A stretch of DNA of 24,407 bases from JAFGIT01 sp016929465 [NCBI: Candidatus Coatesbacteria bacterium] (GCA_016929465.1 JAFGIT010000150.1:1-24407), one strand, 5' to 3'. Shown: positions 1 to 7,737, numbered from the stretch's first letter. A program made the numbers and translations. The notes: generated by a model not told the origin, from the sequence alone.

Positions 1-1487
1 AAGTTCTCCCAGAATTTTTTTGCGAGCTCTTCGTCGAATATCTCCTCGATCTGATATGCCCGGCTCTTCGCGCAACCCGGGAACTCGAGACAGGAGTAGT
101 TCTTGAGGTGGTCCGATCCACGGGTGGACATCGCGTAGCCCAGGCTGAATCCCGTCGCGATTCGTGGATCGACGCTGATGTGCTCCAGTCCCCTGCAATG
201 AGGGACTATGTCCGCGCCAATACCGAGTCTCTCCGCGACACGGATGTTGCCCTCAGCAAGGATGTCGCCAAAGCCTTCCCTCGCTGCGATCAAGTTCAGA
301 ACCTTCATGGAGGTCTCGACGTCGCCCCATTCGAGCCTAATGCCGCCGGTGTCCTTCTCGGTGATGTAGCCCTTCTCGAACGCCTCCATCGTCCAAGATA
401 GCGCTGCTCCGGCCGAGATGCTGTCCATCCCGAGCTCGTTCACCATGCCGCACATGACAGTCACTCCTGGAAGGTCTTCCGAATCGATCCTGGGCCCTAA
501 ATTGCATAGGCTCTCCATCTCGGGGCCACCAGCCTGGAAACCGGAGTATTTCCCCTCTTTGATATAAGTGTATCTCCCGCAGCTGACGGGGCAAGACCAG
601 CAGCCCTTTCGCCTGAACAGGAACTGGTTGGCCCACTGAACTCCGCCGTATAGGGTCTCGATATCCTTCATATAGCCCGTAGAGCAGTTCTTGTGTGCAT
701 TGATGCCTATCGCATTGCCGACATCGAACAGGTCGAGCGAACCCTCCGCCCGCCTTCTGATAGCCGACGCCGAAGCGTGAATCTTCCCTCTAAGGTCCCA
801 GGCGGCTCTTATGAAGCCATCGGGATCGGCAATCGTTATCGGCTTGCGTCCCCGGACCGCAATCGCCTTCAGGTTCTTCGAGCCCATCACAGCACCCATC
901 CCGGTCCTGCCGCCCGAGGCGCTGAACGAGCTCATGACACATGCGAAGCGGACCAGCTTCTCGCCTGCCGGGCCTATAACAGCGACATTGATATCAGGGT
1001 CGCCGAGCTCCTCGAGTATCTTGAGGGTGGTCTTTTTTGTGCCGAGGCCCCAGAAGCGGCTCGCATCACGGAACTGGATTTTGTCACCATCTATGAATAC
1101 CCAGACCGGCTTGTCAGCCTTGCCCTTGACGATGATCTGGTCGTAGCCGGCGTATTTCATCTTCGGACCGAACGAGCCGCCCATGTTCGTATCGCCGTGG
1201 CCGTGGTGGTCTGTGCCGATGTATGAGCAGGTCATCGGAGAACGCGCGCTGATCGTCGTTCTGCCAGCAAGCGGTGCGAACGTCGCCGCCAACGGTCCGG
1301 CCCCGAAGCAAAGCGGATTTCCAGGATCGAACGGGTCCATCCCCTGATGAGTTTCGTGATATACGACGTCCGAGTTCATGCCCCGGCCGCCTATCCACTT
1401 CTGACAATATTCGGGCGTCAGCTTCTCGACCTTGAACGTCTGGTCGGTCATATTGAGCCGAAGTCTTTGCCCCATGTATCCGTGCAT
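1..1487 (-). CDS. Aldehyde:ferredoxin oxidoreductase (AOR family), C-terminus beyond left edge
   Basis: About 495 codons are readable; the family is usually around 600 residues or more, so the C-terminus lies off the window. AORs are tungsten/molybdenum-pterin enzymes that oxidise aldehydes to acids, passing electrons to ferredoxin-like partners in the cytoplasm. Seen here: an N-terminal domain with WIGGRGMNSD (residues 31-40) and ARSPMTCSYIGTD (81-93); the cluster motif GCWSCPVSCGRY with Cys 296, 299 and 303; and RGSDHLKNYSC (456-466), matching the conserved RGxDHL segment. The start at 1487 has an AAGGAG seven bases upstream. It lies 157 bases downstream of the four-cluster ferredoxin on the same strand, which matches AorA-AorB organisation. 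The aldehyde substrate cannot be read from sequence; the nearby glycyl radical enzyme is the likely source. Family assignment is firm. Confidence 0.93.
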   Translation of the reverse strand, partial: MHGYMGQRLRLNMTDQTFKVEKLTPEYCQKWIGGRGMNSDVVYHETHQGMDPFDPGNPLCFGAGPLAATFAPLAGRTTISARSPMTCSYIGTDHHGHGDTNMGGSFGPKMKYAGYDQIIVKGKADKPVWVFIDGDKIQFRDASRFWGLGTKKTTLKILEELGDPDINVAVIGPAGEKLVRFACVMSSFSASGGRTGMGAVMGSKNLKAIAVRGRKPITIADPDGFIRAAWDLRGKIHASASAIRRRAEGSLDLFDVGNAIGINAHKNCSTGYMKDIETLYGGVQWANQFLFRRKGCWSCPVSCGRYTYIKEGKYSGFQAGGPEMESLCNLGPRIDSEDLPGVTVMCGMVNELGMDSISAGAALSWTMEAFEKGYITEKDTGGIRLEWGDVETSMKVLNLIAAREGFGDILAEGNIRVAERLGIGADIVPHCRGLEHISVDPRIATGFSLGYAMSTRGSDHLKNYSCLEFPGCAKSRAYQIEEIFDEELAKKFWEN

Positions 1488-1525
1488 TTTATCTCTCCTT
1501 ATTCGATTGGGTGGTCATAGTCATC

Positions 1526-1553
1526 CTGTAGAGGCGGGGCTTGTCTCCGCCCG
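1526..1553. repeat. REP-like hairpin, CTGTAGAGGCGG type
   Basis: This short imperfect inverted repeat (GGCGG at 1533-1537 pairing with CCGCC at 1547-1551) lies between the ferredoxin and AOR genes. It begins CTGTAGAGGCGG and resembles the element at 12206-12231, which begins CTGTAGGGGCGG. The two look like copies of one small dispersed palindromic repeat. Confidence 0.5.
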
Positions 1554-1644
1554 ATATGCAAATGGACGGGCACACCGTTCCCGCACAGGCCATAGCGCAA
1601 TGATTAGATGGGCAGACACAATGCCTGCCACAACGTCAATTGCC

Positions 1645-2187
1645 TTACTCGATGTTGAAGCTGAAGCCAAAGCCCTCTTCCTCTGCGGACGGCACTTCGT
1701 AGTCCTTCTTCAGGCTCTTGGCCCATTCTCTGCCGCGCGCCTTCGCTGCGTCGTTTGCGTCAACATAGGAAAGCGCTTTCTGCATAGTGCAGGCCTTAAC
1801 GCACCAGGGACCCATCTCGTCGTCATCGCATAGGTCGCAGCTCATCGTCTTCCCAGTCTGGGGATTCACGACGACCGCACCGAACGGGCAAGCGTGGATA
1901 CAAGCCTTGCATCCAATGCACTTCTCTTCATCCGTGACAACCGCGCCGCTCTGGAGGCGAATTCTGGCGTTCATCGGGCAGACTTTGACGCAGATTGCCT
2001 CCTCACACGCCTGGCACATCACCGGAATGAAGGTGTTGACCTCCCTGAATTCCTGAACTCTGACTCTCGAGTAGTTCGGGCCGCAGACACCGAAATGCTT
2101 GACAGAGCAAGCCATCTCGCAGCTGTGGCAGCCCGTACACTTGTCAGGATCGACGACAATGATCTTCGCTCCAACCGCTTGTGGCAT
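1645..2187 (-). CDS. Four-[4Fe-4S] ferredoxin subunit, AorA/HycB-like
   Basis: This 180-residue cytoplasmic electron-transfer protein has 16 cysteines arranged for four [4Fe-4S] clusters: CTGCHSCEMAC (17-27), CQACEEAICVKVCP (58-71), CIGCKACIHACP (90-101) and CDLCDDDEMGPWCVKAC (117-133). There is no signal peptide. The architecture is that of HycB/NrfC/DmsB-type subunits and of AorA, the FeS subunit known to partner tungsten AOR in Aromatoleum. It sits directly upstream of the AOR gene on the same strand, so it probably carries electrons from AOR, perhaps to the FAD oxidoreductase at 9575. An AGGA lies just before the start. The acidic and aromatic C-terminal tail after residue 165 is not part of the FeS fold. 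Family is certain; partner is inferred from context. Confidence 0.9.
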   Translation of the reverse strand: MPQAVGAKIIVVDPDKCTGCHSCEMACSVKHFGVCGPNYSRVRVQEFREVNTFIPVMCQACEEAICVKVCPMNARIRLQSGAVVTDEEKCIGCKACIHACPFGAVVVNPQTGKTMSCDLCDDDEMGPWCVKACTMQKALSYVDANDAAKARGREWAKSLKKDYEVPSAEEEGFGFSFNIE

Positions 2188-2253
2188 CGTCCTAATTCCT
2201 CTTATTATGATTATTGTCTATCTGCGATTATTTCCGCAATGTCATGAGCAAAA

Positions 2254-3054
2254 TCATGCGATACACATTTCAACATAGCTGAAGTGTCCCTGCTTCCCCC
2301 AAAGACCATTGCACATCTCCCTCGCGCGGCTCTGGAGCAAAGCTGCGTGCTCGTCGGTCGGGATCACTAGATAAGCTCGGGCTGTGCCGCGATGATAGTG
2401 CAATGCGAAGCCGCTTTTCGCGCCAGAGGCTTTTTGAATCTGCTCGAGCCGCCATTCGATCTGGAGATGAGCTTTTTCGCTGCGATTTATATGTTGATAT
2501 AAGATGACGCTCTGACCGCGCTTATAGAAAGGTGTAATCTCGTCATTGAAGGCGAATTTGGGGCCTTTCTTCCGGTATTGTTTAACCGAATCTGGAGATA
2601 GCCCATTATCCGGGTCGAAGAACACAACCTGACAGTCTTGCGTTCGGTCAAATCCTTGTTGCCACCATTGACTGCGACATTTTCGGCGCGCCTCTTGCCC
2701 CGCGGGAGTATTGGCAGGCATATCTTCTGGCCATTTGAGCTCCTTGCCGAAATAGACCGTCTCCGCCGGCAGGATTCCTGACCTCTGGCTCTCCTGTATG
2801 TTGCGTTTACCACTTTCAAGGAGCCCTTTTAGCTCTTCCCAAAGTACGGGATCGCATATGCGAAACTTGCGACGATTCTTAGGTGTGTCATATAGATAGC
2901 TGATGTGCTTCCCATCCGAATTCGCTTCGTTGGGAACCAAATACCACATTAAGCCTATTCTTAGTCCCTCGCCGTCTGGGTCGGGAAAGCACAGCCATCG
3001 CAGCAGGCCATATTTCCCAAAATCTCCTTGATCGCAACAATACTGATTCTGCAT
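2254..3054 (-). CDS. Conserved protein of unknown function (266 aa)
   Basis: A full-length open reading frame lies between the GRE (34 bases upstream) and the ferredoxin (66 bases downstream), on the same strand. I do not recognise a named domain. Visible landmarks are an N-terminal CDQGDFGKYGLLRWL (8-22), a WYLVPNEANSDGKHISYL segment, a central VVFFDPDNGL, and GQSVILYQHINR followed by a conserved-looking C-terminal part with LHYHRG. This pattern resembles a sporadically distributed family of hypothetical proteins I have seen near mobile or accessory genes. It has no membrane segments and no signal peptide. The upstream ribosome site is weak. It looks out of place inside an otherwise metabolic operon and may be an acquired gene; whether it takes part in the GRE/AOR pathway is unknown. 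Confidence 0.75.
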   Translation of the reverse strand: MQNQYCCDQGDFGKYGLLRWLCFPDPDGEGLRIGLMWYLVPNEANSDGKHISYLYDTPKNRRKFRICDPVLWEELKGLLESGKRNIQESQRSGILPAETVYFGKELKWPEDMPANTPAGQEARRKCRSQWWQQGFDRTQDCQVVFFDPDNGLSPDSVKQYRKKGPKFAFNDEITPFYKRGQSVILYQHINRSEKAHLQIEWRLEQIQKASGAKSGFALHYHRGTARAYLVIPTDEHAALLQSRAREMCNGLWGKQGHFSYVEMCIA

Positions 3055-3087
3055 TCTTTGTGTGCCCTACTGGCTAGGAATATGTTG

Positions 3088-5559
3088 TCAAATCTCTTCG
3101 CCGAATTGTGTTCTCTCGATAATCTGCCGCTGCACATCGGGGCCCAAGTCAATGAACCTGGCTGTGAAGCCCGCCACTCTCACCATCAGGTCGGAGTAAT
3201 TCTCCGGATGCTTCTGGGCATCGACGAGCATCCCGCTGTCAACGACGTTGAACTGCACTTGATATCCGCCCAGGCCGAAGTAGGTGTCAATCAGCTTGAT
3301 GAACTTCTTCGCTCCGACCTCGCCCTCGATCGCTTCCGGATGGAACTTCATGTTGAAGAGCGTCGCCTGTAGGCTCCTTGCGTTGACCTTCGAAGCAGAC
3401 TTGATAAGGCTCGTTGGGCCGTTCAGGTCGGTTCCAGGAAAGGCCGAAAGCGCGCCGTCGGCGAGGTAGTCGCCCGCGCGTCGTCCATCGGGGCTCGCGC
3501 CACACGCCTTGCCATGGAGCACCTGCGTCGTTACGGAGAGCGTGCTCGGACGCCAAGGTTCACCCACCCAGTTAGTCACCTGCTGCGCCGCGTCGGACCA
3601 CGCCTCATACAGATCGGAAGCAATCGCATCGACATAGTCATCGTCGTTACCGAACTTGGGCGCTTCTACGAGCAGCTTCAGCAGCCTCTCATGGCCCTCG
3701 AAGTTCGCCGCAATCGCCTCTTTGATCTCCTTCATGCTGACGACCTTCTCATCAAAGACTAGCCTCTTGATCGCCGCAAGGCTGTTCGCAACGTTTATCA
3801 TCCCGCATGAGATGACATACGCTGGATCGCTGTACCTGCACCCGCCCTCGTAGGAGTCGAGCCCCCTGTCGATGCAATCATCAAGGAGTGCCGTCATGAA
3901 GGGATGAACTAGCCCCAGGTCGTTATGGACCAGCATGATAGTATTCCAGTATTCCTCTTCCCGGCGGGCAACGACGGCCGTCACGCGCTTGTACTCCTCG
4001 ATGATCTCGGCGTAGCCGGCATTCTCGGCGTCCAGTTTCACGTCGATGAGCCTCTCGCCGGTCACTGGATTTACTCCGCCATTCAGCACGATCTCCAGTA
4101 TCTTTAGGCTGTTGGTGTGAGGGACCGCGTACATCGGCATGCGCTTGCCGCAGATCTGCATGTCAACGCACCCGCATGGCGCCCAGTCCCGAGCGTCCTC
4201 TATGGTCGCGCCGGTCACGTTTACGAACCGCTCAACCGCAATCCTGTCGCTGAAGAGCGCCGGATATCCCGAGCCCGCCTTGATGCAGTTCACGACGTTC
4301 ATCTTGAATTCGGGGCTCATGTCCTCGCTCCATCGGACGGAGAGCGTTGGCTGCCAGGTGCGCACATTTATCCCGGCCTGAAGAACCAGGTCGGAGAGCT
4401 CGTTATTGCACAGCCTGCCCTCGCCATCGACGCCGCCGAGAGTGAGGTTCTGATACACGCTGCCGCCGAGATACGATTCCGTGAAGGTCGCGTGCGCTCT
4501 CGTTATCTCCGCACATTTGATGCGCATCAGTTCCAATAGCTCGAGCGCCTGCCCTTCGTCAATCCTGCCGGCATCCAGGTCGCTCTTGAACGGGCGATAC
4601 ATGTACTGGTCGAACCGGCCCGGCGAGATGCCTCGCCCGTTGAGCTCGATGAATAGGCAAACGTGAGCAAACCAGAAGGACTGCATCGCTTCCGGGAAGG
4701 TGTCTGCTCGGAACCTGGGGACCTTTCGACATATCCTGGCGATCTCTTGCAGCTCATCCCTCCGCTTTGCGTTCTTGCATTCATCCGCCAACCTCTCGGC
4801 CTCGGCGGCGTGGTTCTCAGCGAACTTGATGACGCCTTCGAGAGCGAGTTTGACGCCCTGGTAGAAATTGTACCGGTCGAATTTGTGCTTCGAATCGGGG
4901 CTGCCTATTGCTGCGAGCTTCTCGTCTATATGGGCAATCAGGCCCTCGACACCCAGGTCGATTATCTTCCCGTAATCAACGATGACGCGGCCTTCTGGCA
5001 CGTCGAACATGAACCGCAGGAATACGAGCTGCTGCATCCACTTCTCGACGGTGTCGAAGTCATCCCTTGTCTCATGAAGAAGCCTCTCGGCGAGCGTTCT
5101 CCAGTCCTTGCCCTCCCAGAATCGAGCCACATCGAGGATCTTCTCCTTGTCGTCAGGGCGAATGAGGTAGATGCCTAGCCGGTCGCCCTCGCCCTTTTGG
5201 AGAGTGCCATCGATATAGCGTTCTTCCTCCCGCTTGATCCTCTTGAATCCCTCCAGCATCCAGGTCTCGTACTCGGGATAGACATGGGTGCCCTTGAAGA
5301 GACGGGAGACGTTGCCGACGACGAGTTCTTCATCCCATATTCTGGGAGACAGGTTGGACAGAACGTGTTTGAGCGCTCCGCCCGCCCTTTGATAGCGGGG
5401 TGAGGTCCAGTGCTGCCTGATGTAATCTGTAAACAGGACGGCACGCTCCGAGTCGATGTACGGCTCTCGCCGGAGCAGTTCCTGATACCTCAACGCGACG
5501 CGGGGGGTCGATGGTGCGCCTTTAATCTCTCTCGTAGCAGCGGTCGGTCTTGGGGCCAT
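3088..5559 (-). CDS. Glycyl radical enzyme (PFL/dehydratase superfamily) of unknown substrate
   Basis: This is a roughly 823-residue GRE. The glycyl radical loop RVAGFTARFIDLG sits near the C-terminus (Gly ~797 from the chosen start), and the thiyl-radical site is WAPCGCVDMQICGK (Cys ~464). GREs cleave C-C, C-N, C-O or C-S bonds, or add radicals to fumarate, after activation by a radical SAM enzyme; such an activase lies at 12251. Many characterised lyases and dehydratases have C-V-E here; this one has C-V-D. The site does not resemble pyruvate formate-lyase (adjacent C-C) or benzylsuccinate synthase. The start at 5559 is chosen because GAGGTG precedes it closely; GTG (5589) and ATG (5574) are upstream in-frame alternatives. 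A strong promoter lies upstream, and ferredoxin and AOR genes lie downstream. Superfamily is certain; reaction is not. Confidence 0.93.
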   Translation of the reverse strand: MAPRPTAATREIKGAPSTPRVALRYQELLRREPYIDSERAVLFTDYIRQHWTSPRYQRAGGALKHVLSNLSPRIWDEELVVGNVSRLFKGTHVYPEYETWMLEGFKRIKREEERYIDGTLQKGEGDRLGIYLIRPDDKEKILDVARFWEGKDWRTLAERLLHETRDDFDTVEKWMQQLVFLRFMFDVPEGRVIVDYGKIIDLGVEGLIAHIDEKLAAIGSPDSKHKFDRYNFYQGVKLALEGVIKFAENHAAEAERLADECKNAKRRDELQEIARICRKVPRFRADTFPEAMQSFWFAHVCLFIELNGRGISPGRFDQYMYRPFKSDLDAGRIDEGQALELLELMRIKCAEITRAHATFTESYLGGSVYQNLTLGGVDGEGRLCNNELSDLVLQAGINVRTWQPTLSVRWSEDMSPEFKMNVVNCIKAGSGYPALFSDRIAVERFVNVTGATIEDARDWAPCGCVDMQICGKRMPMYAVPHTNSLKILEIVLNGGVNPVTGERLIDVKLDAENAGYAEIIEEYKRVTAVVARREEEYWNTIMLVHNDLGLVHPFMTALLDDCIDRGLDSYEGGCRYSDPAYVISCGMINVANSLAAIKRLVFDEKVVSMKEIKEAIAANFEGHERLLKLLVEAPKFGNDDDYVDAIASDLYEAWSDAAQQVTNWVGEPWRPSTLSVTTQVLHGKACGASPDGRRAGDYLADGALSAFPGTDLNGPTSLIKSASKVNARSLQATLFNMKFHPEAIEGEVGAKKFIKLIDTYFGLGGYQVQFNVVDSGMLVDAQKHPENYSDLMVRVAGFTARFIDLGPDVQRQIIERTQFGEEI

Positions 5560-5650
5560 ATTCACCTCAGCCATATAATGCTCGGACACCAGATGTGCTG
5601 CCGCCGGCCATCAAATCTCTACATTTCGAGGCTATGGACCATGACGGTCA

Positions 5651-5688
5651 ACAATTGTCCATTATACTACACTTGCCCATTGTGTTAA
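5651..5688 (-). promoter_or_regulatory. Sigma70-like promoter of the GRE operon, with palindrome at the start site
   Basis: Read on the minus strand, TTAACA (5688-5683) is followed by a 16-base spacer and a perfect TATAAT (5666-5661). The predicted transcription start falls on the perfect palindrome ACAATTGT (5651-5658), a natural place for a repressor to bind. The IclR-type regulator at 14886 is a candidate, but no binding evidence exists in the sequence. Confidence 0.6.
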
Positions 5689-5689
5689 G

Positions 5690-5950
5690 CGAAAAGTTCG
5701 GGATGGGTTGTGGCACCGAAGGTGTGGCGCCTTCAAGGAAATCAGGTCAGATCCGGGTCGAACCGAACGAGTGACCTGGACAAGACATTTATCGGAATCC
5801 TGCGCGGGTCGAAGGTCGAACCCTATGCTCGGAGGTTGATGGAAGTCAGCTGTGCCGCGATTGCCGGCTAAGTATCATTTCTTCTTGACGTGCCTCAGGA
5901 TTAATCGCACTCCGATGACAAGGCGACCGCCAAGAGTGCAAGGGATTAGA
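5690..5950. other. Intergenic stretch with no recognisable gene
   Basis: This is non-coding sequence between the GRE promoter and the Res remnant. The only structure seen is a 7-base inverted repeat, CAGGTCA ... TGACCTG, around 5744-5780. No protein, RNA gene or insertion sequence was recognised. Confidence 0.4.
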
Positions 5951-5956
5951 ACGGAA

Positions 5957-6144
5957 TCAGAAGGTTGAGCGTTCTGATTCTACACCTGAGAGCCACTCTT
6001 TGACCTTGCGACGCAGCTCTGAGACGAGCGGTGGCATAAGCTTGTCCATGCTGGTGTCACGCAGCCCTTCATCTGCCGGAAACCAGCGCATCGCTGGATT
6101 GAGGATGGCATAGGCGAATCAGGGAAGTCGGGATGCAGCGCCAT
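5957..6144 (-). pseudogene. Frameshifted N-terminal remnant of a type III-like restriction helicase (Res)
   Basis: The minus strand from ATG at 6144 reads MALHPDFPDSP and then shifts by one base at about 6112/6113. It continues as YAILNPAMRWFPADEGLR and DKLMPPLVSELRRKVKEW before ending at 5957. This matches, from memory of the family, the extreme N-terminus of DEAD-type helicases of type III-like restriction systems (pattern DFPxSPHxILDPxxRWFPADE). Only about 60 of some 900 or more residues remain. Its start lies 3 bases after the DinD stop, with GAGGA inside the DinD end as ribosome site, so it was once translationally linked to DinD. The last residues overlap a hairpin with a 9-bp stem (GAATCAGAA / TTCTGATTC, 5954-5980), where homology appears to end. 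The gene is clearly non-functional. Confidence 0.75.
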
Positions 6145-6147
6145 CGC

Positions 6148-7005
6148 CTAATCCTCATCCTCTTCTGGATCACAGGCTTTGCCTATTAGCTTTCGCTCCT
6201 TCGCCTCGATCTTCTTGATGCTCTCAGCGACCGGCAGCTCTTCAGGCATGGTACCACCCAGTTCCTTAATCGTCTGGCGGACCTTTCTGCCCACCTCGCG
6301 ATGTGTTCGGTTGGCGTCCTCCTTCCGCTGCACTCGCTCCCGGCGGAGTTTCTCCTCTGTCTGTGTTGCTCTAAACAGATTGGCAGCAAGTTCCGTGCTT
6401 CCCATGTGATCGAGGATCTTCTGACTTTTCTTCAGGCCCTTGCGCCGATGGATATCCTCTTGCTTCAATCCGCCGTAAAGCCCCATGTATCCGTGGTTTT
6501 GAAAGATGGCATAGTCTATGGGCTCGATGACGCCCGAATTTTTAGCTGCGTCCGCCAGCTGGATATTGTGCTGGCGCATCTCTCCGCGCAGGAAGAGGCG
6601 GCGCTCCTCTTCGACTTGCTCATCTTCTAGCTCTTGCCGTCGCGTCTGAACGGCGAAATACGTCTGGCCATGCGCCACGATTTCCTTCTTCGGGTCAGCA
6701 TTCTGTATAATCAGGTAGCAGGCGTAACGTGAAAGCAGTGTAGCATTGACCTTGCGCTGGCCACCCTTGCCGATTTCGATCATTTTGCTGACGTCAGCGA
6801 AATGATCCTCAATACGATATCCACTGTTGAGGCAGGCGGCCTTGGCCTTCTCAATAACCGCCTCGAAATTGCGGTATTGCGTGTAGTCCAATACGCGCGC
6901 AAGTTCGCGGCTTTCCCAATAATCCATGCCATTGTCATTGGTGCGCTTGATTCGCTCAAATGGCGAAATATGTCCCGCTACGGCTGGCATGATTTCTTTG
7001 CTCAT
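6148..7005 (-). CDS. dinD: DNA damage-inducible protein D (DinD)-like
   Basis: This 285-residue protein is similar in length to E. coli DinD (274). It has a BRO-N-like N-terminal part (residues ~15-100: DNGMDYWESRELARVLDY, then the FEAVIEKAKAAC, DHFADVSKMIEIGKGGQRKV and LSRYACYLIIQNADP segments typical of DinD). A highly charged helical C-terminal half follows, with FQNHGYMGLYGGL and KILDHMGSTELAANLFR. E. coli DinD is SOS-induced and reported to antagonise RecA filaments. Here it sits between a Mod remnant and a Res remnant, a placement that suggests it travelled with a restriction-modification operon. AAAGGAG lies 9 bases before the start. No LexA box is obvious nearby. The gene looks intact while both neighbours are broken. 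Confidence 0.88.
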   Translation of the reverse strand: MSKEIMPAVAGHISPFERIKRTNDNGMDYWESRELARVLDYTQYRNFEAVIEKAKAACLNSGYRIEDHFADVSKMIEIGKGGQRKVNATLLSRYACYLIIQNADPKKEIVAHGQTYFAVQTRRQELEDEQVEEERRLFLRGEMRQHNIQLADAAKNSGVIEPIDYAIFQNHGYMGLYGGLKQEDIHRRKGLKKSQKILDHMGSTELAANLFRATQTEEKLRRERVQRKEDANRTHREVGRKVRQTIKELGGTMPEELPVAESIKKIEAKERKLIGKACDPEEDED

Positions 7006-7092
7006 AGCCTAAAACTCCTTTGGGCATCCAGGCCATTTCTAAACTGGTCGAATTCGACGGGTTTAACATCGGAGATCATTATGGCGGTTTTT

Positions 7093-7123
7093 TCATCTGC
7101 GCTCATCTGTGTCATCTGCGGAT
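7093..7123. repeat. CATCTGCG-type short tandem repeat
   Basis: Three approximate 10-base units (TCATCTGCGC, TCATCTGTG, TCATCTGCGG) lie between the Mod remnant stop and the DinD start. This CGCAGAT-type simple repeat is known to me as a widely dispersed sequence in many environmental bacterial genomes; no function is evident. Confidence 0.45.
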
Positions 7124-7372
7124 TCAAACAGTGACCTCGAGGATCGTCATCGTATCGGTGCCGAAAATATCGACCACCTTGACGGCGAGCTTGCGACGCC
7201 CGGGTCGGCAGTCGTGAAAGACGCTCGTGAGCTCGTTAGTCTTCCCGTTCCAGACCAGTTCCACCTCCCGCTTGTCGCCAAAAAGCAAAAAGCGATATTT
7301 GTCTGGAAGAGGCTTGTCCGCCTCAAGATAGCGGAGGATTTCTTGTCTCTCTTGGTCAGTCAGTCGTGGCAT
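7124..7372 (-). pseudogene. Internally deleted remnant of an adenine-specific DNA methyltransferase (Mod)
   Basis: This 82-residue open frame appears to be the first ~45 residues of a type III-like Mod protein fused in frame to its last ~30. The N-terminal part, MPRLTDQERQEILRYLEADK continuing to LVWNGKTNE, matches the start of site-specific adenine methyltransferases of this class as I remember them. The C-terminal part, KLAVKVVDIFGTDTMTILEV, resembles the end of the same family. The whole catalytic centre (DPPY-type and FxGxG motifs) is absent. The start is taken at 7372; an in-frame upstream ATG at 7390 is possible. It lies 118 bases upstream of DinD on the same strand. It could instead be a small stand-alone protein, but the head-to-tail homology argues for a deletion scar. 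Confidence 0.65.
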
Positions 7373-7661
7373 TGTGATTATTCCGCTCAAAGGGCCGTGT
7401 CACCGCAAAACGACCGGGCGGCGACAATGCCAGTTGGTAATACGCTTATAGAGTGAGAATTGGAGCGTACATCCGCTGTCGAATCAAGGCTTTTCGCGGT
7501 ATTCGAGTGGAACGGGGTTGGCAGGATATCTAAACTATCGCTGCACTTAGGTCCCTCGGGACCCCTCAATATTTCGGTTCTGGCTTCAAGGAATTGCACG
7601 GGCTATGGTGGGGAGATCCCGGCGCTGTTTTTGAATTGCTGCGAGCAATCCATTAGGGCGT
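7373..7661. other. Intergenic stretch with no recognisable gene
   Basis: This is non-coding sequence upstream of the Mod remnant. It should hold that gene's old promoter, but no convincing -35/-10 pair was found. Together with 7662-7737 it separates the broken restriction locus from the first HEPN cassette. Confidence 0.35.
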
Positions 7662-7693
7662 GAATGTAAGGTTGTGCGAAAACGTTACATTTT
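7662..7693 (-). repeat. Cassette 1 right-end motif (paired with 22655-22688)
   Basis: Read on the minus strand, this roughly 32-base motif starts AATGTAACGTTTTCGCA and closes TTACATT. Its ends form a 7-base inverted repeat (AATGTAA / TTACATT). A close relative, AATGTAACATTTTCGCA ... TACATT, lies downstream of the second HEPN cassette in the same polarity relative to the genes. It resembles an element end, although I cannot assign it to an insertion sequence family. Confidence 0.55.
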
Positions 7694-7694
7694 G

Positions 7695-7719
7695 TGGCGG
7701 GGCGCCCCTGGACTCGATC
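7695..7719 (-). other. tRNA 3'-end-like sequence next to cassette 1 end
   Basis: On the minus strand this reads GATCGAGTCCAGGGG followed by CGCCCCGCCA. It resembles the T-loop, acceptor stem and CCA end of a tRNA, for example proline- or tryptophan-type ends. No 5' part of a tRNA can be folded to it: the expected T-stem partner CCTGG is absent. It may be a leftover attachment-site fragment of an element that integrated in a tRNA gene, or chance resemblance. Confidence 0.3.
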
Positions 7720-7737
7720 TTGCAGAGGCTAATCACC

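Noticed and set aside
693-1226. Plus-strand frame of 177 codons opposite the AOR gene
   Set aside because: It is antisense to a clear AOR coding sequence with all family motifs; long antisense frames are expected at this base composition.
3088-5559. Calling the GRE pyruvate formate-lyase, benzylsuccinate synthase or glycerol dehydratase
   Set aside because: It lacks the adjacent Cys-Cys of formate-lyase and the fumarate-adding site pattern, and has C-V-D where glycerol dehydratase has C-V-E.
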